A stretch of 64,000 nt of DNA from contig NC_058512.1 in assembly GCF_020382885.2 (NCBI RefSeq), positions 11,000,802-11,064,801 of the forward strand. The letters are read 5' to 3'. Each line of letters opens with the position of its first letter. Within the stretch, counting starts at the first letter, position 1. A program made the position numbers and the translations under genes. The stretch comes from Scatophagus argus. Lineage: Eukaryota; Chordata; Actinopteri; Scatophagidae. This document shows positions 1 to 13,500 of this stretch, piece after piece. A model generated the notes under the pieces. That model did no database searches. It worked only from the letters and a program-made list of their open reading frames with translations, and was not told the origin of the DNA.

Positions 1-1774
1 CCAGGGTTAGTCGGTCCTCTTCCATCCATCTTCTTAAGATGTGATTCCTTGTCAAAGCACCAAATCTGCAGAATCACAATTATATCATCTCCTTGCCCAA
101 ACTGGAGAGGTAATATCTAGTGTTTCTAGCTCTTCTAGTGTGATTCTCTGCCATTTTTGATGATGGCCTCTAAAAATAACAGCATGCCTACTCACCAACT
201 CCCAGCCACCCACAGGATTTACAATTGTAACAGCAACAGATTGCAAGGTTGAAAAAGACATTTTAAACTGACATTTTAAAGTAAGTATGATAAGATTTCA
301 ATCTTTGCATCAACTGTGTTCCTTCTTAAGAAACTTTAAATGTCTCTGAGGTCTGTGGGGATCTATGAAGTGGCACAAAAAATGTTTATTGATTATGTTT
401 ACACGGAAAATGGTTGTATATGAATGCATCCGCAGGGATGCTGGTTAAACTTTTCTTTTTCTTCGTCCTTCACTCTACTTCTTTTTCTTTTCTTAAAACA
501 AGAAAGGCTTTTTTAAATTTAATCATGCCATGACAGTAAAATCCTCAGAGACTTGCTTTCTCTCCATACGCAAACACGCATCTTTTTTTTTTTTTTCTGC
601 TGCCGTCCCCTCTCTCCGTATTCTGACAGTGTCGTACATTATTATTTCTTTCTTCTTTCAAACTTCCCCCACTCTGTTTCCCCTCTTTCTCTCTTTTTTT
701 TGTGGTTGTTTTTTCTTTCTTTTTCGCAAAACCACATTTCCCTTCTGATGTAGTGCTGCGGAGAATGAAACAACACTATTAAGAGGTGATGAAAGAGGCC
801 TGAATATTTCCCACCTAATCTTGTCTTCACAGCTCACAGAAGGCATCCTGCTTGTTTTTGTTTGGCTGGCAGATAATCCAATCAGAGAGGGGCCAGGCTG
901 GCTGTGATACAGTGGGGAGCGGAGCAGAGAAATATGGTGACAGGCTCACCGTTCCCTGTCCTCTTTGTTTTATGTGACTAGCACGCTGCCTGCTTGCTTG
1001 CTTGGTCAGCCAGCTGGTTGGTAGCCATATTACATAAGTGAGGTGATTTAATGCCTGATGTACATGACCGACTGCTTAGCTGGCTCTGGAAACATAAAAA
1101 AATGAAAAAAGTTGAATGCACAAAAAACAAATTTATCAATGGTCTGATCAATTAGGTTTGGTCTGCTTTTTTACCATTTGCATTGCAGCTTATAGCTGGC
1201 TGACTTCTTGGCTAACTGCAGGGCCTTGGCCAGGACTGAATGAAATTATCAGTATTGATGAAACCTATGGAAGCACTTCTTTCTAAGCTTCCAATGTACA
1301 CGAAGATGTGGCTTTTAGTCGTGTTTGTGTTGAGCAAGTTTGTGAACATTTGCATGCGAGTGTGCTTCCCACACACAGATTGTCTCCAAGCTCTTAATAG
1401 ACAAGGTTTTCTGCTCGCAGCTTTAGGCTTGGATATTACCCACGTGGGAGTTTTTGTTTATCTCCCATAATAGGTACGAGGACTGGACAAAAGTCAAGCT
1501 TTTGTCCAACTATTTTTCAATTAGACACCTTGGCATGTGTATTTAAAACGTGTCATTGTCTATGGTGTTTGTATAGGTGCTCCTCTATTTATGTTCGAGT
1601 CTCAAATCTTTCGCAAAATGACAACCTTGTGGTTAATCGTTCCATCTTCAAGGTGCAGTTTGAGGTCTAGGACTTTGGATTATTTGTTTCATAAAAGTTA
1701 TATTCAGTAAAGTGTTGATAATAGGTCCTCATAAGGATCGAAGTAAATGCATGAATGCATGTTTCCCATCATAC
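1..1774. other. Part of dbh intron 4, no gene seen
   Basis: Sequence downstream of dbh exon 4 on the minus strand. It has no exon-like reading frame with recognisable similarity. The only notable composition is a pyrimidine-rich stretch at about 450-720 (purine-rich on the minus strand). Confidence 0.6.
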
Positions 1775-1951
1775 CTCAGCACCCATAGCCCATGCAGCCA
1801 GCACATGGCGGCAGAAGTTGAGCTTGCCCGGCTTCATCTTGTCATCGCAGGATCCGCTGTACTCTGGAACGTTGCGGACATCCGGAGAACATTCAAACAC
1901 TTCAATATGATGCACGATGGCCTCGTTACCTGGAGTTATCACTGACTCATA
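1775..1951 (-). other. dbh: dbh coding exon 4, first copper site
   Basis: A 177-base exon of 59 codons, preceded by CAG and followed by a GTATGA donor. It encodes the His-His pair (VHHIEVF) that in the copper type II monooxygenase family binds the first copper ion, and cysteines of the adjoining disulfides (FECSP, GSCDDKMKP, NFCRH). It ends in the Ala-Trp-Ala-Met-Gly-Ala-Glu stretch, so the next exon should open with the conserved Phe-Tyr-Tyr-Pro region. I looked for that on the minus strand in bases 1-1774 and did not find it. Confidence 0.93.
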
Positions 1952-4900
1952 CTGACAGACACAGAGAGAGGTGGAAAGAGAAACAAGTGAGAAAGAGACA
2001 GTCATGCTGCTTTATGTGTTTCTACTGGCTAAAAGTTGTGGTAATGTTACCTCATACAGGCATTCCAATAAAAATTAATTAAATTCAATGTACTATGTAA
2101 CAGCTTCCATGTCATTTTATACCGTGTGCTTCTGTATTGTTCCACATTTCATTACATTATATACCAAATCTGTTTCTGAGAAGACAACATTTAGGAGGTG
2201 AGGTGATGTCTTTGCTGTGTTGTGTTGTTGTGTTTTGGCCCAGCTGGTAAACAAGAAGCAATAATAGCTGCCTGTGCACGATCTCCATCTGAGACACCCA
2301 CTCCACTGTGTGCAAATAAACTCTATGTTAAGTGTTTCCATTTTTAGAGGCATTTATACCATAACAATGTGGTTCTTGGGCATGTTTTCAGGCAGCTTCT
2401 GTATGAAGCACCAATAGGTGGTCTCTTGGCTTGGTATGATGACATTTGGTGCCAAGACATCCAGCGTCTGCACATCTGGAGGCAGTGTGGGTGAGGGTGT
2501 GTCGGGGCGCAGCATCAGCACTCTCTGTACTCCAGTGTGGATCCGGGAAAGGTTCAGCTGCTCCAGTGAAGCAAGAGGTTGATCCAAGAATCCATAGATG
2601 ATGTGCACAGTTCCCTCCTGAATCAATCAAAATAAGCAAACAAATCATCAGAGAAGAAGGCATATTTGATGGCCACAAAGAAGAACAGGAACAGCAGGAA
2701 TGTGTGTTTCAAATTAATATTCTCTCATGATTATTATTTGGCTGACACGGCTACTAAAGCAAACACAGAGAGCTTTTCATTATGTTGTCATAGTGATGAG
2801 CATTGGTTTTACATCTGCAACTTTAGAGGTCTGATGTGGTACCATGGAAACCATAATCATCATCAGTGCTTCTTTGAATGATTTTAGGTCTGCACCTAAA
2901 ACCATGAACTCTCAGTGATCATCAGTCTCATTGTCTAATGTTTTTTTTTTTTTTTTAATGTGTAGCACTAAAGACAGCCATAAAAATATCTCAAAAACAA
3001 CAGATTGTAGACACGCAAATATGTGCAGTGCACTCAAACACCATCTTTCCCACCTTCCTCCCATGTTTTCTGCTGCTACTCACCACCTGTTAACTGTCAA
3101 GTTCAGTCAGTTCAGGATTGACAGATGTCATTTTAGCTTGAGGCCGTATGCAACATATCAAACAAAGTGTGTTTGCCCTTTACATGTGCTTGGTTAAGAA
3201 TAGAGTGATAGCATCAATGCAGAGGAAAAAAAATCCTGTTGTAAATCAGTCAATCATACATATTATTGCAGTTTGAAGTGCTGTCCAAGTGGCGGATAAA
3301 TACGACAGCCACAAGAAAGAGTGAAACAATGAGAGACTCCTGAGCGCACAGTGCTGCAGGAGCAGTGTTAGCCAGTAAGGTTCAACAAAGAAGAGCTCAG
3401 TCTGTTAGCATGCACCGCACACTTTCCTTTACATACAGGATTTTTCAGCAGCGATTAAACAGATGCCATGTTTCCTTTGTGCGGGTGTAACAGCAAAGTG
3501 CAGACTGCAATTTTTGAGCAACAGTTCAGTTCATACATCATTTTGTTTGTTTGTTTGTTTGTTTGCTTGCTATGGACCAGTCTTCATATTAACTAATTAC
3601 AAAAAAAAGTCTTTGAAGAAAGTCGGATTTGAAAGGAATGTGAAAGTTTTAAAATACACGGAAAAGTTAAAATACTAGTGAATTTTTACACAAAAATACA
3701 CTTAAATGCATACATAAATCCGTCAGTCACTGAGGATATTCCCAGTAGCGGAGAGTACTGATGTTGCTATTAACAGGTCAAACAAGTAATTTATCTTCAC
3801 AGTCCCTCTTTGAAACAAACAGAACCCCCACTGTGCTCCTTTGACATGTGTACACACACACACACACACACACACAGTGCATCTACCTCTATGAGGTAGT
3901 CTCTGGGATCGCAGGTACTGAACGGTCTTTTGAAGAGCAGATAGTATCCGTCAGGTTTCTGCTTGGCTTCGATCAACTCGTAGTCTTGTTGGCTGTCCAG
4001 TGAAACACGGCCCTCACTGTCGCTCCACGCATCCTGAAGGAGAAGATGGCAACTATAGTTAACACCAAACGGACAACAAAACATTAAAGAACACACTGTC
4101 ATGTATAATTCGTCATATAATCATGACTCCAAGTGGGTTGAGATTGGACTATGGATAACCTTTTCACAACTTTAGAGTGTAGTACCAGTTTAGGGAAACT
4201 GCTCATTTAATGTTGAAAGAGGTATGGAGAGTGTAGTTGGGCATAGCAGAGATGATTTCACAAAACTTTAATCATTACTCAAATAAATGTCATCAACTTC
4301 AGGAAAAATAACATTGCTCTTATCTGACAATTTTAAAACAAACCTACACAAGTTTCGGATACAATTAATAGAAAGAAATCAGAGGAACAGTCGCAGTTCG
4401 TGCTGTGAAACCTTCCCAACCTGGTGTACAAGACTTCACTTCTCTGCCAGGAGCCTTTGCAACAGCTCTGTCTATCCGCTTCTGTTATGTTTCTCACATT
4501 CATATCTGTCCAGAATAGCACCTAAGATCTCTCCCTTTATTTCTGTCTCCCTCTCAGTCCCTCTTATATAACTGTTCCGAAGATTGCAAAGCCAACGGCT
4601 TTTGAGAGTACATACAGTATATATAGATTTTTTTTAAATGTGGGCAGTATAGAGTATGTGTTATGTGTGTTACATGTCCGCGTACAGAATAACTATGACC
4701 TTTGCAGAGGGCTGAGAGAGTCATGTCTTGATTATTGGAGGTTGTTTATAAAGTTTTGGTTCAAGTTATGTTTAGGTTAGCAAGCACTTCAATTAGGTCA
4801 GCTTTTGGTGCAGTTAGGAATCTCTGATGGTCTGGCCAGTGTGGCTAAATAAAGCTGAGAAACAATAAGAAAAAATATGTTTGGTGAAAGGAGAGGTTCA

Positions 4901-7900
4901 TTTTTTTAATAGTCTGTTTTATAACATATGTATCCATACGTGTACTGAAACAGTTTTTGGCAATCCTAATCATTCCTCCTAGCCTTTCTGGATCCTAACC
5001 AATGCAAGTCCAATGCTGAGTCCCATTTGCACCTATTAAAACATGATCTGGATACATTATCTGAATCTGGCAGCCAGCTCACAGGTGTTGGCAGTTACAC
5101 TTGGTACAAAGACTAGAGGGAAGGCTTACTCGCTAATACATATAGCTTTTGGTGAGCTAGAGTTTTTTCACACTGCACAGATTGCATTTAGACCATGTAT
5201 TAACCTTATCCAGATATTGTCCCCAGTCACTTTATGAGAGGATGGCCAGTATAGTAAATAATCTTGACTTTAAAAGTTTCATTGTACATAGGCATGTGAT
5301 TATTGTTTTTAAACAGACTTCAAACAAAACAAAAGTTTGAAGTCAACAAAGGTCAACAAAAGAACAAAGGTTTTATGCTTTCTAAAGGGAAGCGCAAACA
5401 CCCCCACATGTCCATTAGGGAATTCCTGAAGGAAGTCATGACTGAACTATGGACCAGAACCCAAACGCACAACTCTCAAAGTCTCAAAATAAAGTTTTTA
5501 TTTATAAAAAACAGAGGAAAAAACCTACACTAAACTGAGAAACAAAAACTCACTAGACTGAAGCTAGGCTAAGAAAACAGAAAATCTCTAGAGCAAAGTA
5601 ACAAAATAACAAGACCTGGCAATGGCATGGAGATGACGCTGGTTGTCTGACACAAGAGACAAGATGAACTGGCACAAGACAAAGTGAGACGAGGACTATA
5701 TATACACACGAGGTAAGGGCACAGGTGGAAACAATCAGGGCGGAGACAGGCAATCCCAAAGGAGGGAAAACAGACAAAGGGAAAAGGGAAAGCTGACAAC
5801 AATAGACACAGACAGGGAGTAATGACAAAATAAAACAGGAAATCACAAGACAACACGGACACGAGACAAAAACTGATTAAATGGACTTAACGTCGTTTCT
5901 TGGACATGACAAGGGGAGAGACTGTCATATCACTTCCCAAAACATGTCTCTTGTTTTACTGTCTACCTAAGTGGTATCAATAAATGTACAATTCACACCT
6001 GCTTCATGTCACCTAACTGAAGAAAAGAAAGAGAAACAAAGAAGACAAAAGATCTTCCTTATTAATATTGCTGCTATGTTATGCTGGGACTAAGTCTCTT
6101 TGGTCTGATCTGAATACATTGATTTCAAAAAGGATTTTAGGAGCCCATGAACTAGAGCATGTCTAAAATGTGCCTGGATTTTTGAAAAGCAGCATTTGTG
6201 TGTGTGTGTGTAGGCATGTTCCTGTTGTTGGGGACAAAAATGTGTTTACACGGTCACTTATTCGGGACATGCAAGTCCCCACAACGTAAATCATAAAATA
6301 TTAGGGCGAAGACTTGTTTTAAGGTGAGGCCAGGGTTAGCGTTTGGTTAAGATTAGGGTTAGGATTCAGCAAGTAATGTTTATTGTTAGGGTTAGGTGTC
6401 TTTTAAGCCTCCAGGAAATGAATGTAAGTCTATATAATGTCCCCAAAAGTGATACAAAAGGAAATACAACTCTGTGTGTGTGTGTGTGAGAGAGAGAGAC
6501 CGTAGCAGTGACCTTTCTTCTGCTGGTAGTCTTACTCTCCTGAGGGAAGAGGCACAGACGGGATGAGGAGAGGAAGACAGCTGGATAGCAGGGAAGAGAT
6601 CAGTTTAACACAAGGATGCTTTGCAGTGATGTGGGTGTTATGTTTAGATGGTTCATCTGAAATTGCAGGAGTGTGGTGCACTGGGATTTGGGTAACTCAA
6701 AGAGAAAAAAGGGCTGACTTTAAAAATGTGTTAGAAAAGAATGCAGCACTCAAAGCTGCTATCCATGTAAACGTACAATGAGGAGTTCAATGAAAGTGAA
6801 AAAAATGCTACATTTATTATTATTATTTACCAAAATGCACAAAATCAAACCATACATCATGTAAGATGATCTCAAAGGTGAAAATCTAACAATAGTAACG
6901 TATAAGAAGAAATAAAAGTGTTGGCTTAGTTACAGACAGACTGTTAATGAACCATTTGTTACTTCTTTCTGTCCCAGAACTCTGATGTGAATCATCCGAC
7001 AGAGTGGTGTCTGGAGTCCTCAAGGCTCTCTCCACCCTCAGATCAAATCACAGCAAAAATTACAGGCAGAGATTTCTTTTCTGTGTTTTAACTCTGCTGA
7101 GTAAGTCAATAAAATTTTACCGCTGGAGTCGACTACCCATATTCTGTTTTAAAATATGCCAGTTTTCATTTCATGGATATCAATCAGCTATAAAATAAAT
7201 AGTAACACTGTTTGTACTATGTATAACTCCATCAGCCATTACCATAATGACAGACAGATAAGAAGCGTCATTCTCAAAAACATGTGATACCATTTTGAAA
7301 AGTGGTAATACTTGGTGAAAATAATGTATAAAAGTGGTACTTTTAAGCAGATGGAATCTGCAACAATAGGCAGAATGTAAAACACTAGGACAATGTCATT
7401 TTTAACTTTTTCACTTATTAGCAATTTCTTTTTTTCATTTTTTTCATTCACATTGCAGCTAATGTAAAATGAGATTTATTTGTATATTAACATCTTTTAC
7501 TTATGTTAACTGTAAACAAGGAAATGATCAAAATAGTTTTCTAGTATTTTACGTAATGCATATTTTATTTCTTGGCACTGATGAGAGAAACTATTAACAC
7601 AATGCCTGTAGCTGGGGCACTATCATTAAGGAAAATCAGAATAATGTTATATATAACATTCTGAAGAACAACCTTACATTAACCCTGCCTTTCTCTCTGC
7701 GCTGAAACAAGGTCGTTCTCAAGAAATCACTTGGCACACTGTCTTATTTGTTGATGACTTTCACCTTAATGTAAATTATAATCCTCCATTTAGTGACCAA
7801 TCTGGTGTATATAGATGCAGTTTCAGTTCTTGTGTTAATAATGTGACATAGGTAAGAAAAGGTTGTCCCATGTAGGAAGAATCTGAACTGGTTCAACTAA

Positions 7901-8900
7901 CTGAAATTAATATTCACCCTGCTTCCTGTTTCTCATTAATATTCCCACATAAACCCTACGGACAAAAGGCACATGAAAAGGAACATAAATTGGATTTTTT
8001 AAATAGCAAGATAAATTGCTTTTCAGAAAAAAATATCAGCAAATTTCAGGAATCTTAGCTGAATTTGTGTGTGGCAAAAAGAAAACGAGGCGTTTTACAC
8101 ATCTTAATCAGGACAGGATTCAATTTTGATATGCTAATATCTGCTAATGATTCCCAGATGAACTCCAGCTATTAGTGCAGTTTGAGTGATTTTCAATTAG
8201 GAAGGTTTGATAACAGCCTTTGTGACTATGTGATCATGAAGCAAGCAGTCCACTGGCCCCTCATGCAGAAACACTCATCCCAGGGACCACAGACACAGAG
8301 GAACACTGAGAAAGTGGGCAACCTCCACTCCGTAAGGACTTTCATGTAATCCTTGTACATTTATAAATCTGACAAGTGAATATAGAGAGAAAAACTGGAA
8401 GAGAGAGTGAGAAATTGATTTTACACCTCCTGTTTACAGCCTTGTATTAGTCTGACTTTAACTCCTCAAATTCTTTTGAATTCAATCATTTGAAATATTA
8501 CAGAGATGACACATTTCCCACTGCTGCTTACCCCAAAATAGCTTTTAGTCCCTGTGTTCCACAGCACCACTAGGTCAGCGTTGGTCAGCTCTCCACGGTC
8601 AGACATCCCCAGGACCACGCCGTATTTGAGCTCTGCGATCCTCAGCTCCATGTAAACCTCCTGGTTCTTGTAGCTGATGTTCCAGGCCAGCTGGAGCTCC
8701 CCGCGTGGGTCGAGAGGCACTCGGAAGGGCATAGGGAGGGGTGGGAGAGGCCTGGAGAGGTTTGATTTAAGGTTGGACACTTCGACAGCGCTGGTGGGTG
8801 CCTGATAGGAAGCCACCAAGATGACCATCAGAGCGGCCAAGGCAGTGAAGTACATGATGGTGATGTCCTGAAGGCGAAGGTTCTTATTGAAGATTCTCAT
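1775..8900 (-). CDS. dbh: Dopamine beta-hydroxylase, exons 1-4 (5' part of gene)
   Basis: Copper- and ascorbate-dependent monooxygenase that turns dopamine into noradrenaline in secretory vesicles. Coding exons on the minus strand are 8532-8900, 3887-4033, 2360-2617 and 1775-1951. All junctions are GT-AG and fall between codons, giving the first 317 residues of a family usually near 600-620. The ATG at 8900 is the first after an in-frame TAG 24 bases upstream. Residues about 17-36 form a hydrophobic signal anchor. Exon 1 carries the DOMON-type beginning (WNISY, GMSDRGEL, NADLVVLW). Exon 2 has DAWSD and LLFKRPF.TCDP.DYLIE, exon 3 has TTYWC and HHIVM-like NHIVM, and exon 4 has the copper-ligand HH in IVHHIEVFEC plus NFCRHVLAAWAMGA. 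These match DBH rather than MOXD1 because of the anchor and the GMSDRGELTNADLVVLW stretch. The second copper site and C-terminus lie beyond base 1. Confidence 0.95.
3852..3876. repeat. (CA)n microsatellite beside the dbh exon 2 donor
   Basis: About 12 CA units on the plus strand. Read on the dbh strand it is a (UG)n tract starting about 10 bases after the 5' splice site of exon 2 (donor at 3886). Confidence 0.9.
5439..5927 (-). mobile_element. Probable solo LTR or LTR-like element
   Basis: The segment begins TGAC and ends GTCA, so it reads TG...CA on either strand. On the minus strand it holds a TATATATA box (near 5700) followed about 200 bases later by an AATAAA-type signal (near 5500), the order expected for a long terminal repeat. 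Base use is unlike the surroundings (purine-rich on the plus strand, many short CA/GA-rich repeats) and resembles gypsy-type fish LTRs as I remember them. I could not confirm a clean target-site duplication, and no internal polyprotein region is next to it. It could instead be a non-autonomous DNA element. Confidence 0.4.
6198..6500. repeat. TG-flanked element with telomere-like core, copy 1
   Basis: A (GT)n tract is followed by TTGGGGACA at 6228-6236, then imperfect GGTTAGGGTTAGG-type motifs (about 6338-6400). Next comes the exact complement TGTCCCCAA at 6438-6446, then a second (GT)n/(GA)n tract. The arms form a 9-bp perfect inverted repeat around a 219-base body, which looks like a MITE or a hairpin-forming interspersed repeat. 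A second copy lies at about 20283-20520. Confidence 0.6.
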
Positions 8901-11900
8901 GACCACAACGACAGATCTCAGCTAGCCTTAGTGCAGCAGATTTTTTTTTTTTTTATGTCTTAGTCTTCCTCAGTCGGAGTTGATTTGGAGTTCAATCCAG
9001 AATGTTGTGGGGAAAGTTTGTTCTCCAGCACTTTTGTAACAGTTGTTTAGTTCTTTAAGAGCTCGATCACTCCCTGGACCCTTTTGCCTTGTCAGCTCTG
9101 CTCTGCTTTCTGGCCACAGTAGACTCAGTATCTCCTTTGCGGTGGTCAGGTGAGGTTGTTTATTCTTTTCTTTCCATTTTTTCTATCCTCTCAGGCCCTC
9201 ATTCTGAAAAGTCCAACTTTCTTTTGAGTACTGCTAACTTCCCAGTCTTTAGGTTTGTCTGTTTCCAAGCCCTTGTGGGTATTGTCTGTTTCCTCTGAGC
9301 AACTGCTCAGTCTCATCTCCCTTCGTGGTTTTTAAGAGACTCCTCCCTTGTGAGTTGTCTGTTTTTATCCAGCTTAATGGTATTACATTTGTTGAAGAAA
9401 ATTGGATTGCATCCTTTAAGCCCTGGGGTCAACCATGATTCTGCACATCTGCCAGCCCCTAATTGAACCAAATTCAACCATTGGACATCATCAACAACAA
9501 TCTGCTCAGACTAGCTAAACTTTATTGTTCGTTCCATCTCTGTCCATTTTCCCCCCCTTTGGTTAGTGTGTATCAAACATTTTCTTGTATTTCCTGACAT
9601 AAAATATTACATACTCACACACACACACCTTATATATCTCAACTGGCTTGTTTGGTATTTGATTGAAAGCAGATATAAGGGCAGCAAGCACTCATGGAAG
9701 CGCAAACAAGGCATTAATGCATTAGGCCCTTTTCTAAAGCTGCCGCCTAAGGCCATAGAAGACCTAATCAAGCTGTCAATTTTGGGTTTCAAAAGCAAGA
9801 GGGACACATTCAGTTTGATTTGAAAGGTTAGTGCTGCCCCTGTAGAAAAGTACGTGTGTGTGTGCTTGTGTCTGTGTGTTTGCATTTGAAACAGGTGAGT
9901 TACAGTGGGCAAACTGATTTTAATGGATTTAAACAACAATGAAACACTGCCCTTCGGCCTGTCCCTGCCTTCTTCACACATTTGAGAGTCACTACATTGT
10001 AAAAAGATCACGGAGGGCTTGGCATTACACAATATCAGGAATCACAGCAACAAAGCACAGTTGTCTTCACAGTTGAAGAAAGAACTGTAAATCAAAGTGA
10101 AGCAAAATAAGTTGAGTGCAGGAGTTTCATGACTTAATTATGTGTAGCATCACCACTTGCATGAAGCACAACATAGTCAGAGCCACCTTCCAGCCAGACT
10201 GCATTAATTCTCAAACCCAGAGCCACAGAGTGTATAAAAACACTATAACATAATAAATCTACATATGTGCATAATGTGTAACTTATATTGTGGAGATCCA
10301 ACACCCTGCAGGTTTTAACAGCTCCGCCTTACTTGGTAACCACTCAGTGTGATGCACCACTTTACTTGAAGGGACACAAGAATGGTAAGTAACCGTAGGG
10401 TTACTCTGTACCACTAGATGGGTTGCATAAAAAATAGTATCTAATGCTGAAGTAATTAGTAACAAATGAGTCATTGTGTCGTTCACTGACTAATTCCGAC
10501 ATAATCAGGAGTAACTCATGAGGAAAGTGGTTAGCATGGGTGATGCTGAGAAATTCATGAAGTAATCACTATCTACTAACTCATTAATAAAAGATCTCTC
10601 GCTCTCTTCTTCCGAATTATTAGGGAGGTACTTATTAGCAAGTTAATGACTATCAAGTCATTCCTCCTTCATTTCTTAGTTAACTAATCCTCAACTAGTT
10701 GTCAGTTCCTGATTTATTCCCTGGTTACTTCACATTTTGAATCCCTTTTTTCTGGAAGAGAAGAATAAAACAGAGAGGTTTGGATCGCAGCAGAAGACAG
10801 AAACAGCAGAGCAGAAAGGCACAGGCTGGTTATCATGTTGGTTAATGTAATAAAGACTGTTAGTCCCCGAGGCCCAAACAGAGAGAGACGTGTGTCCTTT
10901 CAATGTCCCTGGCCATCACGTGAGGCTGAATAATCTTCTTTTATTCATTTATTTTGTTCTTGTATTTTCTTTCTGATTCTTTTTATTTTTTTATACCATC
11001 ATACTTCTACCTCTTTGAAAGTCACTCTCTCCTCTGTCACACTCTATTGCTGCTGATCACCTTCTACTCTCTTCCTGCCTTCTCGTTTCTCTTACATGCT
11101 CACTTATCTTTCGGCTGCCGCTACTGATGTGTCAGCAAACATAAACGACATGAGACGCTGTAAAGTCGGCTGTTATTCAAAGAAAGAGGGGGATAGAATG
11201 GGGGAAGGGTGGGGGGGAGAACCTATTTAGGGAGAGAATGATAGTCCTTTGTGTAATCGTGTTTGTGTGTGTGTTTGTGCAAAAAGCCTGGGGGTCTATC
11301 TGACATTATCCTGCCTGGAACAATCCAGATATTGCCCCTAAAACTTTCCCATGATGCTCTGTTTTCAGTTTGGGAGAATCTTATGCATGGACACACAGAA
11401 ACACACAAACAGTCTGAATAATTAGGATTTGTCTATGTGACAAATGATCCATAGCTTGTCAACAAACATTCCCACATTTTGTGGTGAATCTTGTTGTTTT
11501 CTCTTCTATCTAATAGTCCTAAGACATGTTCAACATCGTCTTGATTTAGCTCTTTAGTGGCCTGTGTATTTTTGCATTAACATGCAGGACAGTATTGATC
11601 ATCAGGTTTGCCAACATTACAGCAACATCTCGAACACCAGAAACTACAGTCTCAATAATGAGGAGAGCATTGACTCAACAACTTTCTGCTAAAGTCTAAA
11701 ACAAGCCTCACAGAAAACATGACTGAAGTTAATTATATTCTACTTTAGTACCACTTTAGTATTATATTGCACTTGAAGCAAGCCTTTAAGTTACACTTAC
11801 TGAACAGTGACCATTGTGGATAGCTGTGGCTATTATATACTGCTAAATGCTAAAATATAGTGTAACAGAACCACAAGCATTAGTCATGAAATCAGCAGTA

Positions 11901-13500
11901 TTACTCAGTAATGTCTTACACAGCAATATCTGTCTAAAGTTTGCATTAGCTAACATTAGTTCATATTAGTCACTGTGAGCCACAGACCAAGAAAGGCTGT
12001 ATGTATTGAGGAATGATGTGTTTTATTGTTTGTGAATTCAACTTACTCAACTTTGGCTTTTAAATGGTTCCTTACAAGTTTGCTAATGCTCCAATCACCA
12101 AATCTGAGTGACATATCGTTTGATTATCCAGCCTTGACAAAAGGATTGTACTCAGTTACAGGTGTTAATATTACAGTGTAGACCCAACGAAAAGCTTGAT
12201 TTAAATACCACTATCAAATCTATCCAAAAAAAGAGAATAAAAGCTATGAATATGAGCTGAGCTTCCTCTCAGATACACTGACACACCTCACAGCATGTGC
12301 ACGCACTCACACACACACACACACACGCACACACACACAGAGGGAAATGGATAAAAGCAGAATTCACCTCAACATGACCAATCCTACCATCTCATTCTCT
12401 CCTAATATAAATATTTCAACACTGCACACTCTCAAAGTGCACTAATCTCCACTTCTGTGAGTTTGAATAATGAATGCAATAAAAACTCACACTGCTACTC
12501 TTAACATTACCTCAGACTTCCCTTCGTCTGGTATGAATGGGGGAAGTGAGCCGTTGGATTGGATCATTAGTGGAGACGGTGAGTGAAGAGTTTGGAGGGG
12601 AGAAAAGAGTGAGTGAGAGAGAGAGATGGAGAAAATGGGGGTAAAAGCGGTGAAACAGATCAGATTCAGAGGCCGACAGCAGTGGAATACTGTGACACGA
12701 AGAAAGAAACAGGGATCACATGGGACAGGGTACAAGCAGGAAACAGTGTCTCACATCCATGGATGGCTTTCGAATATGTCCTGTAGTCAGACATAGTGAA
12801 AGGACAAGAGACAGAGTGGGGTACACAGAGAGAAAATTATCCTCCCAGGGACAGTTGTGTCTGTCGTCCTAATGGAATTTAATGAACGTTTTGTTCCAGA
12901 CAGAGGGCCAGGTTGTTTTTCCACCTTGGCTGAACCTTGGGCAGAGGACAAGGTGTAATTTCTTAATTATCTTTATAGAGTTGGCTGTCACATATGCATA
13001 TAGCTTGGATGATTAACTGCTGTGATGATTGTAAGTGGGAAGCTTAATGAATCTCTTTCTAAAGTCTGCAGCAGATTCTGGTTTCCAGTATAACAGGAGG
13101 AAACAATGGAGGCTGACTTTCAGGTTTTAGGTTACAGTTGGCTGTGTGATGGTTACTGGGGATGTTCATCCCGCTACTTCATCCCGCCATTTCTCCAAAC
13201 AGGTGATGATGACTTTCTGCACAACTCTTTTCATATGCATGTGAAAACATGTTTGTGCCAAGTCTGTACTGCTTAGAGCTTTTCAGAAATTATTTTTATG
13301 TGGTGAAAACTTGTAACGACAAAAACTCTGCATCCTTGGAGCTCACAGACTTCTCCTTGGAAGTCAAAAGGGGACCTCATAAAGCATCTTGTCCCTCTTA
13401 TTATTCATTCCCCCTCTCTCTCTCTCTCTCTCTCGTCTCTCCTCTCCAGCACCCATAGCCAATCTGAGCCTGTGACTAAAACGCCATCTCTCAAGCTGCA
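8901..13500. promoter_or_regulatory. Head-to-head intergenic region between dbh and fam163b
   Basis: About 5 kb separates the dbh start codon (minus strand) from the proposed fam163b first exon (plus strand), so regulatory DNA for both genes should lie here. The dbh 5' leader runs from 8901 leftward to rightward on the plus map and includes a T14 tract at about 8941-8954. TTAAAG-like and TTAAAAA-like TATA candidates on the minus strand occur near 9050 and 9328. An ATTA-rich patch (about 9371-9385) could suit homeodomain factors. None is strong enough to assign a start site. No protein gene was seen. (CA)n tracts occur near 9617 and 12308. Confidence 0.4.

Larger units (their letters stand above)
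4034..8531 (-). other. dbh intron 1
   Basis: A 4.5 kb intron between the signal-anchor exon and exon 2. It has no coding signal. It contains a (TTTTA/AT)-rich background, a probable solo LTR (5439-5927) and one copy of the TG-flanked telomere-like element (about 6198-6500). Introns 2 (2618-3886) and 3 (1952-2359) are short and contain nothing recognisable apart from the (CA)n next to exon 2. Confidence 0.7.

Noticed and set aside
530-753. Open frames rich in Phe, Ser and Leu on the plus strand
   Set aside because: They arise from a long pyrimidine tract; no domain, no splice context and strong composition bias.
5553-5862. Two overlapping 97-residue hydrophobic frames on the minus strand
   Set aside because: They lie inside the LTR-like element, in two phases at once, and match no protein I know.
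6330-6400. Interstitial telomere array
   Set aside because: The GGGTTAGG units are few and irregular, and they occur as part of an element repeated at 20.4 kb, so this is not evidence of a chromosome fusion.
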